Part shown: one piece after another, positions 9,281 through 19,164 of the stretch
How positions within the stretch are numbered: position 1 is the first letter of the stretch
Layout: every line of letters begins with the position of its first letter
Assembly: GCA_004791255.1 (NCBI GenBank)
Contig: SRUQ01000001.1
Coordinates: 792,888 to 856,887, forward strand
Length of the DNA: 64,000 nt
Direction of reading: 5' to 3'
Source of the DNA: a bacterium M00.F.Ca.ET.205.01.1.1
GTDB taxonomy: Bacteria; Pseudomonadota; Alphaproteobacteria; Rhizobiales; Rhizobiaceae
Made by a program: the position numbers and the translations under genes
The notes under the pieces: generated by a model
Told to the model about the DNA's origin: nothing
The model's database searches: none
What the model saw: only the letters and a program-made list of their open reading frames with translations

Positions 9281-10096
9281 CTACGGGAAAAATTCTGGAA
9301 AATGGGTCTGCTTGGCTGGACGCAGAACGCTGTGGTTATTCAGCCGGCATTTCTGAAGCCTCTCCAAGACAAACAGCTTGCCTTCGCGCACGCTGTCTTC
9401 GAGCGGCTTCGGCTTCGCCAGATGCGCCGCAATCGCGCTGGCCAGCATGCAACCTGTCCCGCGCATCGATGTGGCAAGGCGCGGTGCATCGAAGCGGATG
9501 GGTTCGTGCCCGGAGCGTAACAGAATATCGGTCGACCGGGTTCCCGACGCATGCCCACCCTTGATCAGCAGGGCTTGAGGGCCGGCGGCCAGCAGTCTTT
9601 TTCCTTGTTGGAGCGCTCCGTCCTCATCCACTGCCAGTTCGGAGCCACTAAGGAGCGCCAGTTCAGGGAGGTTGGGCGTGACAATGCAGCAAAGCGGCAT
9701 AAGATCGCGCTTCATGGCAGCGATAGCGCCTGCTTGCAGAAGTGCGCGGCCTGAGGTGGAGGCCAGCACAGGGTCGAGTACTGCGGGGACATGCGGAAAT
9801 TTGCGCAGCACTGCGGCAACGGCAACAATGATCTTGGCAGTCGCCAGCATGCCGATCTTGATTGTGGCCACGTCGTTGGCCTGCAGCGCGGCGCACATCT
9901 GATTGGCCACCAGGCTAGGTGGCGAATAATAGATTTCGATCACGGCGTCATGCGTTTGCACCGTTAGCGCTGTGACGGCGAGACAGGTGCGCACGCCAAT
10001 GGCAGAGATCGTCTCGATATCGCGTGCAATTCCAGCACCGCCACTGGAGTCCGATCCACCGACGACAAGCACATGTGGTTCTCGCCTCAGCGCCAT
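9281..10096 (-). CDS. thiD: Hydroxymethylpyrimidine/phosphomethylpyrimidine kinase
   Basis: Phosphorylates HMP and HMP-phosphate to HMP-diphosphate, the pyrimidine half of thiamine. Ribokinase-fold protein of 271 residues from the ATG at 10096. The N-terminal VGGSDSSGGAGIARDI is the classic ThiD substrate/nucleotide signature; KIGML, VLDPVLASTSG (about 105-115), VTPNLPELALLSG, LIKGGHA and the anion-hole GTGCMLASAIAAHLA (catalytic Asp/Cys region) follow in order. An ATG seven codons upstream (10117) is possible, but 10096 gives a tighter overlap (10 bp) with the end of thiE. It is the last gene of the thiC-O-S-G-E-D operon and so under the upstream TPP riboswitch. Confidence 0.95.
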   Translation of the reverse strand: MALRREPHVLVVGGSDSSGGAGIARDIETISAIGVRTCLAVTALTVQTHDAVIEIYYSPPSLVANQMCAALQANDVATIKIGMLATAKIIVAVAAVLRKFPHVPAVLDPVLASTSGRALLQAGAIAAMKRDLMPLCCIVTPNLPELALLSGSELAVDEDGALQQGKRLLAAGPQALLIKGGHASGTRSTDILLRSGHEPIRFDAPRLATSMRGTGCMLASAIAAHLAKPKPLEDSVREGKLFVLERLQKCRLNNHSVLRPAKQTHFPEFFP

Positions 10097-10692
10097 TGGT
10101 CCGTCTTTTCGATCCATTCTCGCGTGCGCGCCTCGGGGTCGTCGTTGAGCGTGATGTCGGTCACCACCGCCGCGCTGTCCGCGCCAGCCGCAAAGACACC
10201 GTCGAGCCGCTCAGGGTTGAGGCCACCAATGGCGACCAATTGAAACGGCGCGACCTGGCGCTTCCATTCGCTGATCCGTTCGACCCCTTGCGGCGCCCAT
10301 TTCATCTTCTTCAGGATGGTCGGATAGATGGGTCCAAGCGCTATGTAGTCAGGCTCGGCGGCCATCGCCGTTTCCAGCTCCTGATGATCATGTGTGCTCA
10401 GTCCGAGCCTTACGCCGGCTGCCCGTATCGCCAAGAGGTCAGCGGTCTGCAAATCCTCCTGGCCGAGATGTATGAAGTCGCAGCCTTCCTCGATTGCCAG
10501 GCGCCAGTGGTCGTTGACGATGAGTTGGCACTGGTATCGAGCACACAAGGCCTTCGCGGTGCGGATCTCCGCGCGCAACCCAGCCTCATCCACGGTCTTG
10601 ATGCGCAGTTGCAGAAGCCGGACTCCGAGTGGGACCAGCCGTTCGATCCAGGCAGCGCTGTCGACGATCAGATAAAAGGGATCGAGCTTCAT
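10087..10692 (-). CDS. thiE: Thiamine-phosphate synthase
   Basis: Joins HMP-diphosphate and the thiazole phosphate carboxylate to thiamine phosphate, in the cytoplasm. 201-residue TIM barrel. Visible conserved parts: LLQLRIK (about 26), [20 protein letters not shown] (about 57-75, the usual NDxxxxA), [20 protein letters not shown] (about 98-110), [10 protein letters not shown] (about 117), and the phosphate-binding end [20 protein letters not shown]. The ATG at 10692 overlaps the thiG stop by four bases, and its own end overlaps thiD, so translation is probably coupled. Length is at the short side of normal for the family. Confidence 0.95.
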   Translation of the reverse strand: MKLDPFYLIVDSAAWIERLVPLGVRLLQLRIKTVDEAGLRAEIRTAKALCARYQCQLIVNDHWRLAIEEGCDFIHLGQEDLQTADLLAIRAAGVRLGLSTHDHQELETAMAAEPDYIALGPIYPTILKKMKWAPQGVERISEWKRQVAPFQLVAIGGLNPERLDGVFAAGADSAAVVTDITLNDDPEARTREWIEKTDQWR

Positions 10693-11462
10693 GAAAAAAC
10701 GGCCCTGCCGACCATCGGTGTCGATGGCACGGCGACGTCGCGCGGTTCGAGCATTCCCGAACTGAACGCCTCACGACCGGCGTCGACCGCCTTACCGAAA
10801 GCACGCGCCATGCCGACCGGATATGCCGCCTTGGCGACCGCTGTGTTCAGGAGCACGGCGTCAAAGCCGAGTTCCATGACGGTGGCCGCGTGCGACGGCC
10901 GTCCGAGCCCCGCATCCACAATCAGCGGGACGCCAGGGAAATATCCGCGCATCGAGCGCAGCGCCGTCATGTTGACCGGTCCCAAGGCGGAACCGATCGG
11001 TGCGCACCACGGCATCAGGACCTTGCAGCCCGTTTCCAGCAGCCGCTCGGCGACAACGAGATCGTCGGTGGTATAGGGGAATACCGCAAAGCCGTCCTCG
11101 CACAGGATGCGGGCGGCTTCAACCAGACCGAACACATCCGGCTGTAGCGTGTCGTGATTGCCGATCACTTCGAGCTTGATCCAGTTGGTGCCGAAGACCT
11201 CGCGCGCCATTTTCGCGGTGGTGACGGCTTCCTTGACGGAGAGGCAGCCGGCGGTATTGGGCAGGATTCTGGCGCCCAGCGAGCGGATCAACGACCAGAA
11301 TTGTTCGCCGGCTCTACCGCCCGCCATCTCACGCCGCAACGAGACGGTCACCACCGACGTGCCCGACGCCTTGACTGCATCGGCAAGGATGGCCGGCGAA
11401 GGATATTGAGCGGTGCCGAGAAGCAGGCGCGACGAAAGCTCGGTTCCATAAAGCTCCAACAT
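10689..11462 (-). CDS. thiG: Thiazole synthase
   Basis: Condenses deoxyxylulose phosphate, dehydroglycine (from ThiO) and sulfur from the ThiS thiocarboxylate into the thiazole phosphate. 257-residue TIM barrel. Conserved stretches: [13 protein letters not shown] at the N-terminus, [15 protein letters not shown] (about 67-81), [17 protein letters not shown] (about 93-109; contains the Schiff-base lysine region), [36 protein letters not shown] and [11 protein letters not shown]. These match ThiG closely, and length is normal. The start at 11462 is one base after the thiS stop, and the end overlaps thiE by four bases. Confidence 0.97.
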   Translation of the reverse strand: MLELYGTELSSRLLLGTAQYPSPAILADAVKASGTSVVTVSLRREMAGGRAGEQFWSLIRSLGARILPNTAGCLSVKEAVTTAKMAREVFGTNWIKLEVIGNHDTLQPDVFGLVEAARILCEDGFAVFPYTTDDLVVAERLLETGCKVLMPWCAPIGSALGPVNMTALRSMRGYFPGVPLIVDAGLGRPSHAATVMELGFDAVLLNTAVAKAAYPVGMARAFGKAVDAGREAFSSGMLEPRDVAVPSTPMVGRAVFS

Positions 11463-11629
11463 GCTAGCCGCCCTGCATGGGCGAGAGGATTTCGATCCGG
11501 TCGCCGTCGCTCAACTGGAACTCCGTGCGGTTGGCTTTGTGCACGAGGTCGCCGTTGACGGCGGTGGCGAGCCAATCGCCCTCATAGTCGAGCGCGGCAA
11601 GCAACTCGGCCAGCGTGGTGGCGGCAATC

Positions 11630-14677
<3,048 letters not shown>

Positions 14678-14715
14678 AATGCCTCAAGTTGAATGGGCCG
14701 GTGCTGCTTTGTCAA

Positions 14716-14745
14716 GCGCCTTCGGGCGCCTTCGGGCGCCTTCGG
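14716..14745. repeat. Three tandem copies of GCGCCTTCGG upstream of the riboswitch
   Basis: The 10-base unit GCGCCTTCGG is repeated exactly three times head to tail. Because the unit is partly self-complementary (GGCGCC around CTTCG), it can fold into alternative small hairpins. It lies about 40 bases upstream of the TPP aptamer, in or near the expected promoter region. It may be a slipped-strand expansion of a terminator-like hairpin. Confidence 0.7.
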
Positions 14746-15422
14746 CCGGTGGCGACGTCCGGCGGCCGGCCGAGCGGAGAGCTCGCGCATGCATCGGGGA
14801 CAAGTCACGCCCCGTAGACCAGGGCTGGAATGGCCAAAGTCTCATTCGCTTCGTGAAGGATGGAAAAACTGTATCGGCCATGTGCGTCGAGATCGACCGA
14901 GTAGCTCAGGCGGTCACGGATGTGGTTATCCTGGTCGAAGGCGACGATTTGCGGCTTCAGCGAGGTGATTTGCACCACGTCCAGGTAGATGGAGTTGCAG
15001 ATATGATCTGGTCGTCGGGCTGGCAGGTGCAAGCGGCCGCTCTATTCAGGATGCGGCATCGGCGGCGTTCCCGATACCAATGATATCTTGCGGGCAACTT
15101 ATGCAATCACCGGCTTCGTAAAACCCGACGGCGGCGGCCGTGTCCTGGCGCTGAGGATGTGCCGCTGTTCCAGCAGAGAAATCGCGTGGGCGCGGAGTTT
15201 TCGCTCTGCGAGGAAGAGTTGACGCAATCGTTTAGCTTGCTTGCAGTTCGTAGAGACCCGCCTTTGAAAGCAACTAAGCTATTGCATTGATATGTTGGTG
15301 CGCGATCGATCGCTACATAGCCGGCCGCCATTATCCGAGTATTGATCCGCCGGTGTTCGTGTTGCCGTATATGGCAATCCCTGCGAGATCGTCGCGGCCG
15401 GATCGGCCGCACCCTCTAGTCA
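14746..15422. other. Gene-poor stretch; possible decayed ORF on minus strand
   Basis: A 75-codon minus-strand frame at 14805-15032 (with DLDAHGRYSFSILHEANETL) has protein-like composition but no family I recognise and no clear start. The rest shows only short random frames. I annotate no gene here. Confidence 0.35.
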
Positions 15423-15572
15423 TAAAAGGGGAAGCGACCGAGAATTCCGCTGCCGAAAACTTCTCTGGCTTGGCTATGCATGCGGTAGATGAGATCGCCG
15501 CCTACCGCGACCTGGTCGAGGAAGGCATCGACGCCCAGTTCGGACAGCCTGGTTATCGCAATGCGTTAGCGG
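15423..15572 (-). pseudogene. C-terminal fragment of an unidentified enzyme
   Basis: A minus-strand frame of about 49 codons (RIAITRLSELGVDAFLDQVA through GSGILGRFPFYD) ends in a proper stop but begins at an in-frame stop without a start codon. The L-S-E-L-G-V-D pattern resembles the C-terminal end of luciferase-like monooxygenases, but the fragment is too short to be sure. It is best read as a leftover 3' end. Confidence 0.35.
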
Positions 15573-15694
15573 CTCAGACTTGCGGTCTCGAGAGCGGCCT
15601 TTGGGGGTCACCTCTTTTTTGTTTCAGAGGTTGGAAGACGGCTGCTCGTTACCCAATAGAAATGGCGACTACGGAACGCGATCGATCGCGGCCA

Positions 15695-15958
15695 TCAGGA
15701 AACACCTGTCTTCGGCTCAACCTCGACATGGCGTCCGATCGACCGCAGATATACAGCTATCTCGTCCATGAGATGATCGCGTTCGCCGTAGATCTCAGCA
15801 ATCCTGCGCAGCTGTGGCTCGACGGACCTCCGTTGCGCCGGCGTCAAATCAGCATCGCCAAAGACATATCCCAAGTTGCCAATCGCGCAAATGTTGCAGC
15901 CGGCCTCCACAACTGCTTGCACGAATGCCGGAATGTCTTTTTCTTGCATAGTCTTCAT
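15695..15958 (-). CDS. Small hypothetical protein (87 aa)
   Basis: I do not recognise a named family. The ATG at 15958 has GAGAGG six bases upstream and starts MKTMQEKDIPAFVQAVVEAG. The protein is compact, mostly helical in appearance, with a CNIC pair early (about residues 21-24), a conserved-looking GNLGYVFGDADLTPAQR stretch, and a charged C-terminal helix. There is no signal peptide or membrane segment. The two close cysteines could bind metal or form a disulfide. It stands alone between decayed stretches, yet its frame and ribosome site are intact, which suggests it is still under selection. Confidence 0.6.
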   Translation of the reverse strand: MKTMQEKDIPAFVQAVVEAGCNICAIGNLGYVFGDADLTPAQRRSVEPQLRRIAEIYGERDHLMDEIAVYLRSIGRHVEVEPKTGVS

Positions 15959-17084
15959 GTCGAACCTCTCGTGAATGGCGTGCTTGCGCGCCCATGCTGC
16001 CTTTTCAGCGTGTCCTCTGGGCGGCGCAAGCCTTGAGCGTAATTGTGCCGGGCAACCTCGACTATCCCGTCTGCCACGCTCTTTAGAGTCGGTGGGGTCT
16101 GGTGATTGCAGGCTGGGCCACTCAAAAGCCTGCAAGAAGAAAGTCATGGCGACCATTGCTCAAGATCGCGAGGGTGCGTGCAAGACCTTCCGTTGGCAGT
16201 CATGCACGCTCACCCAGCAACTGGGTATTGAGCAACTGGGTCTCACGTCGCGGGTCTCGTGTGCTTCACAGCCGAAAATAAGGTACCACCGTGGCTATTC
16301 TCAAGTGCAGGCTACCTCTTCAGGACACGGCGGAGTGCCTTCCGACGCACCCCTGGTGCAACGTGCGACCTAACGAGACACATCTCGTTCGCGTTCCCTC
16401 GACCTTTCTTCGTATTGCTGCTTGCCCTGCGATTTCAGGCCCTCTGCTAGCTTCTCGGCCGCTCTTTGGCCTGCAATGTCACTATTCAAGATCATATCCG
16501 ACATCCCTGGATGGTCATAACCGTAATGCGCATGCAGTTTCCCTCACGAGCAGCGCCTATCCGTCGATTAGTTCGTCTTCCGGAACCCGAAGCCCTTTTT
16601 ATCCGGCGTACCTATCCACCATTCAACCGGTATACCTTTCCCAACTTTGGCGGACCATTTACCTCAGGCATGATCATCTCGCGTGACATTTTTTTTTGGC
16701 GCCATCATCGCACGTGGCATTTTCTAAAAACCAAGACGTGTCAATTTGTAAAATCAAGGATGCGGCCGCGCCCGTTGCGAGGATTTGCAGGTAGCTCTTC
16801 AGCCCCAACACGATGTGTGAGGCGGCGGTGGAAAAGGCAACCGACGGCGTCGACGCGTCCTTTGATGATCGCAAGCGATATGCTTCGTCGCGAGCCCAGA
16901 TTGCGGTCTCGGGCACAAGGCGAGATCACAGTTCTGCGATCTGTGGTAACGCGAGCCCGCAAAGCGCCGCTGCGGCCACCGCTTTTGGAATCTGGACGAG
17001 ATTCGTCGTCGTCTGAGATCAGTTGATCGAGCAGTTCGCGCGCGCGGGACGCGCTTGCGGTGCAGTCTCTCCCGCGAGCTCGCC
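15959..17084. other. Gene-poor stretch between small ORF and scpB relic
   Basis: About 1.1 kb in which I can support no gene. A plus-strand frame at 16466-17026 is long but arginine/serine/proline-rich and unlike real protein. The part just before 17085 may include further, unrecognisable 5' sequence of the scpB relic. Confidence 0.4.
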
Positions 17085-17576
17085 CGTGACCTTCTCATCG
17101 ACGACATCCGAGAGCTGCGCGGACGGCCCTATGACCTCGTCGCTGTCGCCGGCGGCTGGAAGCACCTGACACGGCCGGCCTATGCCGATGCCATCCGCGC
17201 CTGCGGAAGCAGCGGGCGTGCCGTGGACCTGACGTGGTCGGACGTGCTGATGCTGATGTGCATCGGCACTTCCAGCCGATTACCCGCGCCGAATTGTCGT
17301 CGGTTTTCGGGAAGTAATCAGTCGCGACCTGATCGGCCATCTGCGGCACCGGCCTGATCGCGTCGAACCCGCGCAGTCCGACGCCCGGCGCTCCCTACAC
17401 CTATGTGACGACAAAAGCGTCCTGCTCGAGTTCGGCCTCGACACGCTTCGCGATCTCCCGGACTGCGAGGCGCTCGAGGATGCCGGGCTGCTGAGCAGAG
17501 ATGAGCTGCTTGCTGGTGAAATTATGCCAGAGTTGGCTAGTGGCCATGAGGATGCGGGTTTGGATACGGAGGAATA
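17085..17576 (+). pseudogene. scpB-like (SMC-ScpAB complex subunit) pseudogene
   Basis: Pieces of a plasmid/island type ScpB protein occur in order but in different frames: LLIDDIRELRGRPYDLVAVA, AGGWKHLTRPAYADAIRACG, DLTWSDVLMLMCIG, then QPITRAELSSVFGK after a frameshift near 17270, SRDLIGHL after another, and finally LLEFGLDTLRDLPDCEALED, AGLLSRDELLAGE ending at 17576. The winged-helix core is thus recognisable but broken at least three times, and the N-terminus is missing. ScpB normally supports chromosome condensation and segregation; this copy cannot. Confidence 0.7.
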
Positions 17577-17656
17577 GCTTGGCGCTGCAGACGCTGTGGC
17601 CACCGGGCTTGCGAGTGCTTCCAGCTTTCCATAGCGAATCTAGCGCGCCCAAGGGC

Positions 17657-17684
17657 GTCCGAAATTTGTAGGCAAATTTCGGAC
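17657..17684. repeat. Perfect 11-bp inverted repeat with 6-bp loop
   Basis: GTCCGAAATTT at 17657-17667 is mirrored exactly by AAATTTCGGAC at 17674-17684. It lies about 80 bases after the scpB relic and about 430 bases before the toxin-antitoxin pair. It could be a bidirectional terminator, a protein-binding operator or the end of a lost element. The rest of 17577-18085 shows no supportable gene. Confidence 0.6.
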
Positions 17685-18085
17685 ATGGACACGGTCAGCG
17701 ACGTCAAGCAGGCAGCGGTATGCGGCCTCTGCACCGCTGTCGCCCAAAAATTCGTGGCCATGGGCAAGCCCCACTTGAGACCCCCAGAGAGAACGCTCGT
17801 GAGCGATGGAAACGGTTTTGGTCCAAAGCTTGATACAGATGGCCTGCAGATGGGTGTAGGGTTTCAAAGCGCTCGAAGACGCGCCTTCGCAGAGTTAAAA
17901 GTCCGCGACGAACTCGTGTGTCGTTTGTCGCCAACTGCAAATTCGATAGTTAGCGCAATTATACTGCGCCGAGTCTGCCATCTCGAGCCCCAAGGGTTTG
18001 TGAGGCCTCTCGGCTCACCACCGCCTTTGCTAACCGCCGTGATTCCAAAGACGCGTGCCTTTACGGAGGGGGTCAAACGGCCTAT

Positions 18086-18112
18086 ATTATTCTTTATAAG
18101 GAGAAGAATAAT
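18086..18112 (+). promoter_or_regulatory. Perfect inverted repeat spanning the SD and start codon of the antitoxin gene
   Basis: ATTATTCTT (18086-18094) and AAGAATAAT (18104-18112) are exact reverse complements, nine bases each, separated by TATAAGGAG. The loop carries the ribosome-binding site (AAGGAG), and the right arm includes the first two bases of the ATG. This position fits an operator bound by the antitoxin (autoregulation is usual in such modules) or an RNA hairpin that holds the start codon. Confidence 0.7.
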
Positions 18113-18761
18113 GGGCACACTTGCTCGCATCTACACCCCCGCAGAGGCAGCCGCCGTCAGCGGGATAGGAATCAAGGCCGTGCACAATGCGATCGACAAA
18201 CGCATTGTCGATACTGTGCCAAGCACTGCTCGGCGCATCGGTGGGGTCGTCCGACGGGCATTGACCGGCGAGGATTTGCTGCGGCTCAAGCTTTGGTATG
18301 GCGTGGGTGCGACATTGCCCGCTGATCGTCGCTACCGCCTGTTCGAGGAAATCAAAGCTGCCCCAAGGGCCAAGACCGTAAGGGCCGACGACCTGCTGAT
18401 CGTCGACGTCGCCGAGGCACGTAAACAGCTCAAAGCGCGCATCGTGGATCTTGATGAAGCGGAGGCCGCCATCGGCCGCGTTAAAGGGGTGATGGGCGGA
18501 GAGCCTGTCTTCAAAGGAACCCGCATCCCTGTTCGTATGATCACGACGATGCTAGCGCAGGGCGCAGATGAAGCGGAGGTTCTGGAGGGATATCCGAAGC
18601 TAACGCCGCGCGTGATTGAGCTCGCCAGAATGTGGGTCGCCGCGCACCCGGTTCGTGGGCGGCCTAAGAAGCTGGTCGAGCAGGGCGTGAAAATAAAGTC
18701 GTCGAAGCGCGTGGTTTTGAAGGGCGACCCAGGTCCGTCGGCCAGGTCGAGACGCGTGTGA
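18111..18761 (+). CDS. Antitoxin with DUF433 domain (VapB-like)
   Basis: 216 residues from the ATG at 18111, with AAGGAG seven bases upstream; the long open frame before it has no ribosome site. The N-terminal third (IYTPAEAAAVSGIGIKAVHN, AIDKRIVD) is a MerR/excisionase-like helix-turn-helix. The middle and C-terminal part contain a DUF433 domain (GRVKGVMGGEPVFKGTRIPV, LAQGADEAEVLEGYPKLTPR, VIELARMW), a winged-helix fold typical of antitoxins paired with PIN-like toxins. It ends in a basic tail. The toxin gene follows four bases later. The protein probably neutralises the toxin and represses its own promoter through the overlapping inverted repeat. Confidence 0.85.
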   Translation: MGTLARIYTPAEAAAVSGIGIKAVHNAIDKRIVDTVPSTARRIGGVVRRALTGEDLLRLKLWYGVGATLPADRRYRLFEEIKAAPRAKTVRADDLLIVDVAEARKQLKARIVDLDEAEAAIGRVKGVMGGEPVFKGTRIPVRMITTMLAQGADEAEVLEGYPKLTPRVIELARMWVAAHPVRGRPKKLVEQGVKIKSSKRVVLKGDPGPSARSRRV

Positions 18762-18765
18762 CCTC

Positions 18766-19143
18766 GTGAGGTTTCTGATCGATGAGTGCCTGCACACGTC
18801 TCTGGTTGCGGTAGCCCAAGAACGCGGACATGAAGCAAACCACGTCAACTGGCTTGGGCTAAGCGGCGAAACCGACTGGGACCTCATGCCGCTCATTATC
18901 GATGAGGATTTCACCTTCGTCACCAACAATGCTAAGGACTTCAGGAAGCTCTATGCCAAAGAACCGGTTCACGCCGGCCTGATTATCGTCGTCCCTCAGG
19001 TCGGGCCTGAAAAACAGAGAGAGCTCTTCGATGCTCTCCTCGAGGATCTTGGCCCAGAGGAATTCCTGATTAATGAAGTTATCGAAATCGAGATCGAAAA
19101 CGGCATTGCAATCGTAACACGATACGATCTGCCGTCGCCCTAG
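18766..19143 (+). CDS. Toxin, DUF5615 PIN-like family
   Basis: 125 residues from a GTG at 18766. The protein begins MRFLIDECLHTSLVAVAQER, the usual DUF5615 start in which the Asp-Glu pair forms part of the PIN-like active site. GHEANHVNWLGLSGETDWDL and FTFVTNNAKDFRKLYA (the TNNxxDF block) follow. Members are predicted metal-dependent ribonucleases, toxic unless bound by the DUF433 partner. It lies four bases after the antitoxin stop in the same operon. The acidic residues of the family are present, so it looks active. Confidence 0.85.
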   Translation: MRFLIDECLHTSLVAVAQERGHEANHVNWLGLSGETDWDLMPLIIDEDFTFVTNNAKDFRKLYAKEPVHAGLIIVVPQVGPEKQRELFDALLEDLGPEEFLINEVIEIEIENGIAIVTRYDLPSP

Positions 19144-19164
19144 CTGAGGCTGCGCGATCTCCGC

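Noticed and set aside
10024..11076. 350-codon plus-strand ORF across thiE and thiG
   Set aside because: Antisense to two clear thiamine genes; no family resemblance.
16466..17026. 186-codon plus-strand ORF before the scpB relic
   Set aside because: Composition is Arg/Ser/Pro-rich and patternless; no start signal.
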